Below are positions 1-7,629 of a DNA stretch of 64,000 nucleotides, piece by piece. Position numbers and translations under genes: made by a program. Every line of letters starts with the position of its first letter. Position 1 is the stretch's first letter. Source of the stretch: Paraburkholderia sp. CNPSo 3272 (lineage in GTDB: Bacteria; Pseudomonadota; Gammaproteobacteria; Burkholderiales; Burkholderiaceae); the NCBI RefSeq assembly GCF_024206495.1, contig NZ_JAMBPQ010000010.1, forward strand, positions 1 through 64,000, given 5' to 3'. Under the pieces are notes generated by a model. The model was not told the DNA's origin. It saw only the letters and a list, made by a program, of their open reading frames with translations, and searched no databases.

Positions 1-427
1 GCGCAAGGTCATTCTCAACAAGCTCTCGCACGCCGAAATCGCCGACGAGGTCTTCGCGTTCCGCAAGTCGAAGGTGCTCAACTTCGTCGAGCAAAAGGGC
101 GTCGCGTATTTTTCGCAGCGCACGAACCGCGGCTCGGGCGAACTCAAGGCGCTCGACGATCTGTTGTTCGTCGATCAGCGCACGCTGTTCGAAGCCGTGA
201 GCGCGCTCGATACCTACGATCTCGCGAAGCTGCTCGCCTCGATCGAGGATCCGGCCGTATCCGGGCGCCTGCTCTCGGTGATGGCGGACGCACGCAAGAA
301 CGAAGTGTCGTGGGTCATGCGTCGCGACATCAAGATCGATCCCGTGGAAGTCGAGGACATCGAGCAGCGCCTGCTTGCAGCGGTGCGTGCACTTAAGACG
401 CCTGGCGCGGGCCAGGCGGATCGCTGA
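1..427 (+). CDS. FliG C-terminal-domain-like motor switch protein (3' part)
   Basis: The frame is open from the window edge to TGA at 425-427, so the start lies upstream. The visible 141 residues end in a helix-rich module that lines up with the FliG C-terminal domain: an LDDLLFVDQR segment matches the FliG DDL-VD-R region, then a D--L--L pattern, an M-ADAR segment, and a final VE-IEQRLLAAVRAL helix. In FliG this domain sits in the C-ring and contacts the stator through charged residues. The gene is 14 nt upstream of a MotC-like and a MotD-like gene, which fits a rotor-plus-stator unit. The FliG assignment is from pattern similarity only; the N-terminal and middle domains are outside the window. 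Confidence 0.6.
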   Translation, partial: RKVILNKLSHAEIADEVFAFRKSKVLNFVEQKGVAYFSQRTNRGSGELKALDDLLFVDQRTLFEAVSALDTYDLAKLLASIEDPAVSGRLLSVMADARKNEVSWVMRRDIKIDPVEVEDIEQRLLAAVRALKTPGAGQADR

Positions 428-441
428 GTCGGGAGACACGC

Positions 442-1245
442 ATGGATCTGCTTACCCTGATCGGCATCGCGATTGGCGCGCTCGCTGTGGTCGCGGGCTT
501 CTCGCTCGAAGGCGGCCACTTCGTCACGCTGCTTCAGCCCGAGGCGCTGGCCATTGTGCTGGGCGGCACACTCGGCGCCGTGATGATCCAGAACACGTGG
601 GCGCGTTTCTTCGACGCCATCAAGCAATTGCGCATGGCCTTCGTTAAAGCGCCGCGCGTAGACGAAGCGAGCCTCGCCGCCGTGCTGGAATGGGGCGATC
701 AGGCCAAGCTCAACGGTCTGCTCGCCTTCGAGTCGATGGATCTGCAAGGCATTCATCCGTTCGCGCGGCGCGGGCTCGAACTGCTTGCGAGCGGTGTTTC
801 GACCGCCGTGCTCGAAGATGCGCTCGAGCGCGAACTCGAAGCCACCGGGCGCAAGCATATGGCGGCGGCGCGCGTGTGGCAGCAGGCGGGCGGCTACGCG
901 CCCACGTTCGGCATTCTCGGCTCCGTGCTCGGCCTGATCCAGGTCACAGGGCATCTGATCGAGCCTGCCGAACTCGGGCCCGGCATTGCCGTGGCCTTCG
1001 TCGCGACGCTTTACGGCCTTGCATTCGCGAACCTCGTTTTTCTGCCGCTATATGGCAAGATGCGCGCCCATATCGAAAGCGATCTGCGCCTGCGCAAGCT
1101 GTATCTCGACGGCCTGCTCGCCATTTCGCGCAAGGAGTCGCCCCACACGATCGCCACGCGCCTCGCTGGGGAGGTGGGCGGCAAGAGCGGCGGTTTGCAA
1201 GGCGAAGCGAACGTGTGGGCGCTGGACACGACGCGCGCGAGCTGA
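442..1245 (+). CDS. motC: MotC/MotA-type stator proton channel subunit
   Basis: A 267-aa integral membrane protein of the MotA/TolQ/ExbB family. It has an N-terminal hydrophobic pair (about residues 1-50, with a GGH--LL--EA--IV-GGT block typical of MotC/PomA), a large cytoplasmic loop, then GGYAPTFGILGSVLGLI (about 151-167) and a GIAVAFVATLYGLAFANL helix (about 180-197). These last two are the family's pore-lining TM3 and TM4. With MotB-type subunits such proteins form ion-driven stators that turn the flagellar rotor. The start follows a GGGAGACACGC ribosome binding site. The next gene (OmpA-domain MotD-like) begins 6 nt after the stop, so the two are co-translated. It resembles Pseudomonas MotC more than the canonical MotA, so it is likely a second stator set. 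Confidence 0.85.
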   Translation: MDLLTLIGIAIGALAVVAGFSLEGGHFVTLLQPEALAIVLGGTLGAVMIQNTWARFFDAIKQLRMAFVKAPRVDEASLAAVLEWGDQAKLNGLLAFESMDLQGIHPFARRGLELLASGVSTAVLEDALERELEATGRKHMAAARVWQQAGGYAPTFGILGSVLGLIQVTGHLIEPAELGPGIAVAFVATLYGLAFANLVFLPLYGKMRAHIESDLRLRKLYLDGLLAISRKESPHTIATRLAGEVGGKSGGLQGEANVWALDTTRAS

Positions 1246-1251
1246 CCGCCC

Positions 1252-1920
1252 ATGCATTCCGATAAAGACCTGCCGCTCACGGCCCAATTCGATCACGACG
1301 AGGACGAAGGCGGCGAATCGAGTTCCGGCCGTTGGCTCCTTTCCTACGCGGACCTGATTACGACGCTGATGGTGCTGTTCCTCGCGCTCTACGCGATGCA
1401 GCTGGCAAAGCATAAGGAATCCGAAATACGGTCGGCGGCGCAGCGAACGGGCACAAGCACGGTGGCAGCGATCGGGAAAATGCCCGCCGTCGATCAGGCG
1501 CTGCTCGCCGCGCTCGAAACGCTGCGCGAGCGCGGCGAAATCACGATCGTGCCGGCGGCGCGCGGCGTGGAGATCGGCATCAACGCGAAGATCCTGTTCA
1601 ACGCGGGGGATGCCACGCTGCTGCCCGAATCGCTTGGCGTGCTGGGCCGTATCGCCGAGGTGCTGCGCGCGGCGCCGGCGGGCAACATCCTCGTGGAAGG
1701 GCACACCGACAGCACGCCGATCTCGAACGCGAAATTCGCGTCGAACTGGGAGCTCTCTTCGGCGCGCGCGGGCGCGGTGGTGCGCTATCTGGTCGAGCGC
1801 GGCATCGAGCCTCACCGGCTCGCCGCGATTGGCCGCGCCGATAACTTCCCGCTCGTGGCAGGCAACGACCCGGCGAGCCGCGCACTGAACCGGCGGGTGA
1901 CGTTGATCGTGCAGCGCTGA
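1252..1920 (+). CDS. motD: MotD/MotB-type stator subunit with OmpA peptidoglycan-binding domain
   Basis: A 222-aa protein with a short charged N-terminus, one transmembrane helix (about residues 28-47: SYADLITTLMVLFLALYAM) and a periplasmic OmpA-like domain (about 95-220). The SYADLIT segment places the conserved MotB Asp at the membrane boundary, where it carries protons. The OmpA domain shows the VEGHTDS motif followed by N---S--RA---V--L---G and NRRV, which bind peptidoglycan. It pairs with the MotC-like protein encoded 6 nt upstream and anchors the stator to the wall. Its length is shorter than canonical MotB (about 300 aa) and typical of MotD. The gene ends 38 nt from the convergent Lrp-type gene. 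Confidence 0.82.
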   Translation: MHSDKDLPLTAQFDHDEDEGGESSSGRWLLSYADLITTLMVLFLALYAMQLAKHKESEIRSAAQRTGTSTVAAIGKMPAVDQALLAALETLRERGEITIVPAARGVEIGINAKILFNAGDATLLPESLGVLGRIAEVLRAAPAGNILVEGHTDSTPISNAKFASNWELSSARAGAVVRYLVERGIEPHRLAAIGRADNFPLVAGNDPASRALNRRVTLIVQR

Positions 1921-1958
1921 CGCTCACGCCCTTCGCGTGATTGCCAGGCGAACGCGCG

Positions 1959-2441
1959 TCACACCTGCATGGACGGCACATCCTTCATGCAGCGCAAGGC
2001 GAACATCGACCGGCTGTGGCGGATGCTCGAGATGCGATAGAGCTTCTCGCGCAGGAAACGCTCGTAGCCAGCGGTGCCGTCCACCGCCACCTTGATCCAG
2101 TAGTCGTACTCGCCGGAGACGAGATAGGCCTCCAGCACTTCGGGCAGCGCCGCGAGTTCGGCGCCGAAGCGCGCGAGCGCGTCGTCTTCGTGACGGTCGA
2201 GCGTCACTTCCAGAATCACGATGTCGGCGTAGCCCAGCTTTTGCTGGTTCACGAGCGCGACATAGCCGTCGATATAGCCATCGGCTTCGAGCTGGCGCGT
2301 GCGGTTCCAGCACGCGGTGGTGGACATGCCCACTTGCTCGGCCAGTTCGGCGTTCGAAAGTCGGGCGTTCTTTTGCAGGGCGCTGAGGATCTTGCGGTCC
2401 TGGTTGTCGAGCGCTTTGGGCGGCCGTTCACGAGGGCTCAT
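1959..2441 (-). CDS. Lrp/AsnC family transcriptional regulator
   Basis: A 160-aa regulator with an N-terminal AsnC helix-turn-helix (LDNQDRKILSALQKNARLSN-ELAEQVGMS, about residues 11-40) and a C-terminal RAM/AsnC ligand-binding domain (about 70-150, with a VLEAYLVSGEYDYWIKV strand-turn). Lrp-type proteins bind amino acids and act as dimers, octamers or higher assemblies. The ATG at 2441 was chosen because it gives the usual family length; the upstream in-frame extension reads as non-protein. It is divergent from a LysE-type exporter gene at 2831. That is the classic arrangement of an Lrp-like regulator controlling amino-acid export, so control of this exporter by its amino-acid cargo is a fair inference. 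Confidence 0.85.
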   Translation of the reverse strand: MSPRERPPKALDNQDRKILSALQKNARLSNAELAEQVGMSTTACWNRTRQLEADGYIDGYVALVNQQKLGYADIVILEVTLDRHEDDALARFGAELAALPEVLEAYLVSGEYDYWIKVAVDGTAGYERFLREKLYRISSIRHSRSMFALRCMKDVPSMQV

Positions 2442-2830
2442 GGCGAAAAAGAATCTTGTACAGGTACTGGCAATTCTAGCGGAAGAAGCTTCCGTGTATT
2501 GACCAATATTGCCTGAAAACCGGAAGCCCATACACGCTCTTCCCCGGTATATTTTCCACATGCCTTCTTGCCTGGCACGACCCACGCGGCCACCTTCCCG
2601 CTATGGGGCGCGCCGCCGCAGCCACAAGCAGCGGCGGTCCGTCAGGGCCGTTTCCGTTGCACCTTGCGGCGGCTACCGGGCGTTGCGCGCGTTCACCACG
2701 CGGCCAGCAGTGCCCGGTCAGGCAGGTGGCATTTGAAAACCGCGCGTCGCGCGGTTTTTTGTTGCCCGTTTTTAATATCCCCGCGACCGCGAGCGCCATT
2801 CGTCACCCGTCTTCGCCAGTACGCCCCCCA
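2442..2830. other. Divergent intergenic region between lrp-like and lysE-like genes
   Basis: This 389-bp gap carries the divergent promoters. On the plus strand it also carries an unusually strong intrinsic terminator, 70 nt before the exporter start. No tRNA or convincing small protein was found. The stretch 2589-2735 upstream of the terminator is GC-rich with several inverted segments and could be a structured leader or a small RNA. Confidence 0.5.
2736..2760 (+). terminator. Intrinsic terminator in the leader of the LysE-type exporter
   Basis: A perfect 10-bp stem (AAAACCGCGC at 2736-2745 paired with 2749-2758), 3-nt loop, then a T run to 2760. It lies upstream of the exporter on its own coding strand and no plus-strand gene precedes it, so it would act on a leader transcript or a small RNA. 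Confidence 0.7.
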
Positions 2831-3457
2831 ATGTCGATCCAGCTGTATCTCTCTTTTCTCGCCGCCGCGCTCGTCCTTGTCTACACGCCCGGTCCCGTCA
2901 ACGTGCTCACCATGAGCCAGGCGCTCAATGCCGGCTGGCGCCGTGCGCTGCCCTGCGTTTGGGGCGGCACGCTCGCGGTACTGCTTCAGCTCGCGCTGAC
3001 GGCGCTATGCCTCAATTCGCTGCTGCTCATAAGTGAGCATTCACTTACGTTGCTGCGCTGGCTGGGCGCGGCCTATCTGGTCTGGCTGGGCTGCAAACAG
3101 TGGCGCAGCCGCTCCTTGACGGGCACGGATGCGCCTGCCGAAGCCGATGGCGCGAGCCATCGCGATCTGTTTTGGCGCGGATTCGCGACCTCCGGGGTCA
3201 ACCCGAAGACCTTGCTGTTCTTCCCGTCGTTTTTCCCGCAGTTCATGAGCGCCGATGCGCCCTGGAGCGCCAACCGTCAGTTTTTGCTGCTGGCGGCGAC
3301 GTTCGCGCTGCTGTTCGCAGGCGGCGTGGCTTCGATGGCGCTGTTTTCGCACCGTCTGCGCCACGTGCTGCAGCGGCCGAAGCGCATGCGCGCCGTGAAT
3401 CGCCTGATGGGTAGCCTGCTGGTGGGAATGGGCGCGATGATGGCCGGCTTACGCTGA
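2831..3457 (+). CDS. LysE/RhtB family amino acid exporter
   Basis: A 208-aa inner-membrane protein of the LysE/RhtB superfamily with about six hydrophobic segments. The N-terminal signature YTPGPVNVLTMSQAL (about residues 18-32) is the family's conserved P-GP-N motif. A second conserved region, G---NPKTLLFFPSFFPQF (about 118-136), matches the usual NPK--LF---FLPQF block. Such proteins export basic or hydrophilic amino acids and their analogues. The ATG at 2831 was chosen over upstream in-frame starts because translation before it reads as noise. It is divergent from an Lrp-type regulator, which probably senses the exported amino acid. Confidence 0.85.
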   Translation: MSIQLYLSFLAAALVLVYTPGPVNVLTMSQALNAGWRRALPCVWGGTLAVLLQLALTALCLNSLLLISEHSLTLLRWLGAAYLVWLGCKQWRSRSLTGTDAPAEADGASHRDLFWRGFATSGVNPKTLLFFPSFFPQFMSADAPWSANRQFLLLAATFALLFAGGVASMALFSHRLRHVLQRPKRMRAVNRLMGSLLVGMGAMMAGLR

Positions 3458-3533
3458 ACGCGCAGGCGGCGGATGGCTCGCGCGCGTGTGCGCGGGCCCG
3501 CTCGCGTGACGCCCGTTTGGCGCTCGGTGGCGC

Positions 3534-4697
3534 TTACGGCGAGGTGATCGATGCGGCCGGCGCTGCAGTCAGCGTGGCCGCTGCAGTCAGCGTGGCCGCT
3601 GCAGTCAGCGTGGCCGCTGACGGCGTTGCCGATGCCGCTGCCACGCTCTGGGTGCCGGAGGTCGTCGAGGCCGACGCGAGCGTTTGTGCCGTCGCTCCGC
3701 TGGCCGACGCCGCCACCGCGGCCGCCGCGACAGGCGCCGCCGTGCTGTGAGTGGTCACACTCGCCGCGAGCCCCACGGCCTGCGGGTTTGCCGCAACCGG
3801 CGACGGCACGCCCATGATCGCCGCCGCGGCTGCAGCGCCCTGATCGACCGGTGCGGATGCGCCCGGAGCCGAAGCGGCGGGCGCGGGTGCCGCCGTGGCA
3901 GGCGCCTGCGCTGGCGTGGGCGCAGCCGGTGGCGCTGTCACAACGGGCGCGGCCGGCTGCGCGTTGCTGTGCAACACAGCCGCACCGGTCGCCGCAGCCG
4001 CTGCAGCGGCTGCCGGCGCGGCCGACCCCACTGTGGTCGCGGCGGGCGCGGCGCTGGCCGTGACCGGCTCGATCGGTGGCGGCAACGGCGAAATCTTGAT
4101 CGCGCCGGCGTTCGGCACAGGCTCGCTGCGCGCCGATGCGTTCAAATACCGCCCGACCAGATCGAAGAAGCGTGAGTAAAACGGGCCGGACTGGATCGTC
4201 TCGCTCGAAATCTTCACCATTTCGTCGCTGTTCGAGCGGATGGGCAGCGAAACCGACCCCAGAATCGAGAGCCCCACGCTCGCAGAGGTGTCGCTCTTCT
4301 TGAGCGCGTAGCCGTTCTGCACGGCGTTCACGTACACCATGCTCGTATTGCTCGCGTCGCCCGGCGTGCAGACCACATGCACCTCCACGACGATGTGCTG
4401 ATCCATCGTCGGCTGGAAGTTCTTCGTGGCGTCGACGGTGTCGTTGCGCGTCATCGTCGTCATGTAGCCCTGGCTCAGGAGCGCGCGGCGCGACGACTCG
4501 CAGGCGTCGGTACTCGCGTAGTTGAAGCTGCGCGAGAACTGGCTGGGCGCGGTGCTCAGCAGCTGATCTTCCTGGAACTTGGGCTTGGGCGAGGAGCACG
4601 CGCCGAGCGCAGCAGCCAGGGTCACCGTGACGACGGCGAGGGTGGCGCTGCGAAGCGGGACGGCCAAACGAGGGAAAACTTTAGAAAAACGGGACAT
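3534..4697 (-). CDS. DUF2242 lipoprotein with Ala/Pro/Thr-rich tail
   Basis: A 387-aa protein. It starts with a basic segment and hydrophobic helix ending in a lipobox (LGAC, Cys at about residue 34), so it should be a lipid-anchored envelope protein. Residues about 40-190 form the conserved DUF2242 region (ACESSRRALLSQGYM, VVEVHVVCTPGD, FYSRFFDLVGRYL). The rest, about 200-387, is low-complexity Ala/Pro/Thr/Ser sequence that looks disordered. Its end contains a three-fold repeat encoded by three identical 18-bp DNA units. The function of the family is unknown. The ATG at 4697 puts the signal peptide in the right place. The tail length is probably variable between strains. Confidence 0.8.
   Translation of the reverse strand: MSRFSKVFPRLAVPLRSATLAVVTVTLAAALGACSSPKPKFQEDQLLSTAPSQFSRSFNYASTDACESSRRALLSQGYMTTMTRNDTVDATKNFQPTMDQHIVVEVHVVCTPGDASNTSMVYVNAVQNGYALKKSDTSASVGLSILGSVSLPIRSNSDEMVKISSETIQSGPFYSRFFDLVGRYLNASARSEPVPNAGAIKISPLPPPIEPVTASAAPAATTVGSAAPAAAAAAAATGAAVLHSNAQPAAPVVTAPPAAPTPAQAPATAAPAPAASAPGASAPVDQGAAAAAAIMGVPSPVAANPQAVGLAASVTTHSTAAPVAAAAVAASASGATAQTLASASTTSGTQSVAAASATPSAATLTAAATLTAAATLTAAPAASITSP
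3562..3615. repeat. Three perfect 18-bp tandem repeats
   Basis: Unit GCTGCAGTCAGCGTGGCC occurs three times without a mismatch inside the 3' end of the DUF2242 gene, adding LTAAAT-type hexapeptides in frame. Repeat number can change without shifting the frame. Confidence 0.95.
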
Positions 4698-5201
4698 GTT
4701 CGGGGGAAACTGGGCAGCAATGCGGCATTGCATCGGACGGCATGCATTGTAGTTCGGTTCCGCTGCGCATGACCGAACGCTCGTTTTTTCGAAGCTTCAC
4801 GAAAGCCGGACGAAGGCGTCTCGAAGCTTACATCCCACATGATGAAACAAGCGGGCTTCCTCGCCGCGGAGTAAGCCGGATGCAACCGCCAGTTCAATCT
4901 GGCGCTGTGCGCGCCCGCGAATAACGCGCGTCTGCGATGATCGAGGAGTACTGCCTGAGCACGACGAATCGAAATCCGCATCTACGCATGTCGCTCGATA
5001 CGGAAGAAAAACGAGGTGCAAAGCGATCACTGCGCGATCGTCGACGCCTGCAAGCGGCGCGTCGTGGGTGAGGCGGGGACGCTGACTGGATAGTCTGGAC
5101 AGCTAAGCGTTTCTTTTCGCTACGCAGAATGGAAAACAGCGAGCGCCCGTAAGGATGCTCGCCGTTTTCCTTGAAGCAGACTTGAGTGTGCCGCGCTGCG
5201 C
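4698..5201. other. Intergenic region with no supported gene
   Basis: This 504-bp gap holds the promoter side of the DUF2242 gene and the 3' flank of the APC permease gene. Apart from a hairpin near 5131-5170 nothing recognisable was seen; the short frames here do not look coding. Confidence 0.5.
5131..5170 (-). terminator. Terminator-like hairpin after the APC permease gene
   Basis: GGAAAAC-A-GCGAGC at 5131-5144 pairs with GCTCGC-C-GTTTTCC at 5157-5170, with one mismatch. It lies 31 nt after the permease stop on the minus strand. The T-rich part is within the stem, so it is a plausible but not textbook terminator. Confidence 0.5.
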
Positions 5202-6557
5202 TTACACCGCCATTTCGGGCGGCGCCTGGCGGAAGCACCGCGTGATCCAGCCGAGGTACACGAGGCCGAGCACGAACCAGATCACGCCGAGCACGATGGC
5301 GGTCTTTTCGAGGCTGCACAGCAGCCAGATGTCGGTCACGGCACCGATCAGCGGGAACACCAGACCGCCGAGCAACCCGAAGCCACGCGTGCCCGCCGCG
5401 CCGCTGAAGTACTGGCGGATCACGCACAGATTCACCGAAGTGAACGCGAGGAACGCGCCGAAGTTGATGAACGAAGTGGACGTGGCCACGTCGAGTTTCA
5501 GCGCGATCAGACCGACGACACCGGCAATCGCGATGTTGATCGCAGGCGTGCGAAAGCGCGGGTGAATGTAGCCGAAGATCGACTTGGGCAGCACCTCATC
5601 GCGGCCCATCGCATAGAGCAGACGCCCCACGCTCGCCTGCGCCGAGATGCCCGAGGCGAACTGCGCGAGGATCAGGCCTGCGAGGAAGATCGTCACGAAG
5701 ATATCGCCGCCCACCTTGCGAGCGATTTCGAACGCGGCCGAATCGGGGTCCTTGAAGACAGCGCCCGGATGCGCGAGCTGCAGCGTGTACGCGGCGATCA
5801 CGAAGATAGCGCCGCCCACCAGCGCGATCAGCACAATGGCCCGCGGAATGGTCTTTTCCGGCTCGATGGTTTCCTCGGTGAGCGTGGAAACGGCGTCGAA
5901 GCCGAGGTACGAATACGCGGCGATCGCAGCGCCCGCCATCGTTGCCGAGAGCGGCACGTGCGGCTGGAAGAACGGCTGTGCCGTGATGAGGCCGCCGGGG
6001 CCCGCGGCCGCAGAGGCGTAGTGCAAACACAGGACTACGAACATGGCCGCAATGCCGAGCTGCACGATCATGAGCACGATGTTGAAGCGCGCCGCGAGTT
6101 CGATGCCAATGACGTTCAGCGCACTCGTGAGCACGATGAACGCGACGATCCAGATCCACGCGGGCACGCTCGGGAACGCCGCGCCAAGATACGCAGCGCC
6201 GATCAGCCAGATCACCATCGGCAGGAAGAAGTAGTCGAGCAGCGTGGCCCAGCCGATCATGAAGCCCAGATGCGAATTGAAGCTCTTGCGCGTGTACGTG
6301 TAGGCCGAACCCGCCACCGGGAAAAGGCGCGCGAGCTTGCCGTAGCTGAGCGCCGTGAAGACGATTGCGACGAGCGCAATGAGATACGCGAGAGCGGCGG
6401 TGTCCTGGCTTGCGCCAGCGAGCACGCCGTAGGTGCCGTAGACGATCAGCGGCGCCATATAGGCGAGGCCGAACAGGAGCACGGACGGCAGGCCGAGCGT
6501 GCGCTTCAGGTGAGGTTCTTGAGTGCCGCGTTCATGCGACGGCGAGGCAGGCTTCAT
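5202..6557 (-). CDS. APC superfamily amino acid/amine permease
   Basis: A 451-aa polytopic membrane protein with about 12 hydrophobic segments and the fold of the amino acid-polyamine-organocation family. The start reads LKRTLGLPSVLLFGLAYMAPL with the G-----Y------G-LA segment that begins APC TM1. YGKLARLFPVAGSAYTYTRK (about residues 71-90) matches the conserved TM2-TM3 region. It sits downstream of a nitrilase-family hydrolase gene on the same strand (about 120 nt gap) and a divergent LuxR-type regulator. This layout suggests uptake of an amino acid, amide or amine that the hydrolase then acts on. It resembles the PuuP-like putrescine importer branch, but the substrate cannot be read from the sequence. 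Confidence 0.85.
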   Translation of the reverse strand: MKPASPSHERGTQEPHLKRTLGLPSVLLFGLAYMAPLIVYGTYGVLAGASQDTAALAYLIALVAIVFTALSYGKLARLFPVAGSAYTYTRKSFNSHLGFMIGWATLLDYFFLPMVIWLIGAAYLGAAFPSVPAWIWIVAFIVLTSALNVIGIELAARFNIVLMIVQLGIAAMFVVLCLHYASAAAGPGGLITAQPFFQPHVPLSATMAGAAIAAYSYLGFDAVSTLTEETIEPEKTIPRAIVLIALVGGAIFVIAAYTLQLAHPGAVFKDPDSAAFEIARKVGGDIFVTIFLAGLILAQFASGISAQASVGRLLYAMGRDEVLPKSIFGYIHPRFRTPAINIAIAGVVGLIALKLDVATSTSFINFGAFLAFTSVNLCVIRQYFSGAAGTRGFGLLGGLVFPLIGAVTDIWLLCSLEKTAIVLGVIWFVLGLVYLGWITRCFRQAPPEMAV

Positions 6558-6680
6558 GATGCAGTTGTCTCCTGGGTGCTGCGGTTCTGGCAGGCATGGG
6601 CGAGCCTGGCGAGCCGCGCATGGCGGCGTGCCGGATCGCTGATTGCCGGGCTTGTTACCTGGTCTTGCTGCTGTGCGCGT

Positions 6681-7511
6681 TTAACGCGTGCGCGGGCGGA
6701 TATTGAGCGAGCGGCGGCCGCGCGCGTCGTTCTCGTCCGCGAGAGTGAGCGCAATGCGTGCGTCGTGCAGATAGCTGTAATGTTCGCGGCTTTGCGCGAG
6801 CAGGGCGCGATCCACCTTCGCGTGCAGCACCGCGTCTTCGCTCTTCAACTCGCAGAGCACGTCGCCGAACGGGCTCACGAGCGCCGTTTCGCCCGGGAAC
6901 GTAAGGTTGTCGTCGCCGTGACCGACGCGGTTCACGAGCGCGGCGAACATCTGGTTCTCCATTGCGCGCGCAACGATCGCGCGGCGATGCACGGGGCCGA
7001 ACGGATCCATATTGCCGTTCGTGACGACGAGCATTTCCGCGCCGAGCGAGGCCACGGCGCGCGCCGTTTCGGGAAACTCGATGTCGTAGCAAATCAGGAG
7101 ACCCACGGTCATGCCCTTGAATTCGCACACCTCGAAGTGGTCGCCGGGCGTGAATACGCCCACGTCCGTGGCCCACAGATGCGTCTTGCGGTAGCGCAGC
7201 GCGATGTCGCCGCGTTCGTCGATCAGGACGGTCGTGTTGTAGAAGCGGTCGCCGTCGCGCTCGGCAAGGCCGACCGCCACGCCGATCTTCGCGGCGCGAG
7301 CGGCGTCACGGACTTTGCTCAAAGACGGACCTTCGAGCGATTCGGCTACGTCGCGCACGTTTTCGCGGGTGGGAAAGCCCGTGAGCGTGGCTTCGGGGAA
7401 GACGATGAGATCGCTGCCTTCACGGCGTTTGGCCGTAGCGTCGAGTACGCGGGCGAGGTTGGGAGCGACTGCGCCGTCCACGATCGGGATCTGCGCGAGT
7501 TCGAGTTGCAT
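6681..7511 (-). CDS. Carbon-nitrogen hydrolase (nitrilase superfamily)
   Basis: A 276-aa enzyme with the nitrilase-superfamily catalytic tetrad region by region: Glu in LIVFPEATLTGF (about residue 44), Lys in RYRKTHLW (about 112), a second Glu in the segment after it, and Cys in VGLLICYDIEFPETAR (about 148). These enzymes cleave C-N bonds of amides, carbamoyl compounds or nitriles by a thioester intermediate. The length fits single-domain amidase or carbamoylputrescine-amidase-like members. It precedes an APC permease gene and is divergent from a LuxR-type regulator 118 bp away, so uptake plus hydrolysis of one nitrogen compound is likely. Exact substrate unknown. Confidence 0.85.
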   Translation of the reverse strand: MQLELAQIPIVDGAVAPNLARVLDATAKRREGSDLIVFPEATLTGFPTRENVRDVAESLEGPSLSKVRDAARAAKIGVAVGLAERDGDRFYNTTVLIDERGDIALRYRKTHLWATDVGVFTPGDHFEVCEFKGMTVGLLICYDIEFPETARAVASLGAEMLVVTNGNMDPFGPVHRRAIVARAMENQMFAALVNRVGHGDDNLTFPGETALVSPFGDVLCELKSEDAVLHAKVDRALLAQSREHYSYLHDARIALTLADENDARGRRSLNIRPRTR

Positions 7512-7597
7512 GCCTGTCTCCTTCCTTATGTATTACGTAAAGCACCGCGTGGGCGTCTGGAGCGGCTATTATCTCCACGTTATTTTTGTCGAGAAAT

Positions 7598-7617
7598 TAC
7601 CCTGCAGGGGTACCCTG
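7598..7617. promoter_or_regulatory. Palindrome and direct repeat before the LuxR-type gene
   Basis: CCCTGCAGGG at 7600-7609 is a perfect palindrome. The heptamer TACCCTG occurs at 7598-7604 and again at 7611-7617. The block ends three bases before the GGAGG ribosome binding site, in the divergent control region of the hydrolase/permease operon and the regulator. It may be an operator for autoregulation. Confidence 0.3.
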
Positions 7618-7629
7618 ATCGGAGGACCC

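Noticed and set aside
442..1920. Zorya-type (ZorA/ZorB) defence system
   Set aside because: The MotA-like protein lacks the long cytoplasmic tail of ZorA and no ZorC/D/E gene follows; a FliG-like gene is adjacent, so a motor stator is the better reading.
2660..2735. Signal recognition particle (4.5S) RNA in the leader before lysE
   Set aside because: A GGTCAGGC stretch is present, but the conserved GGAAGGAAGCAGCC-type tetraloop region is missing.
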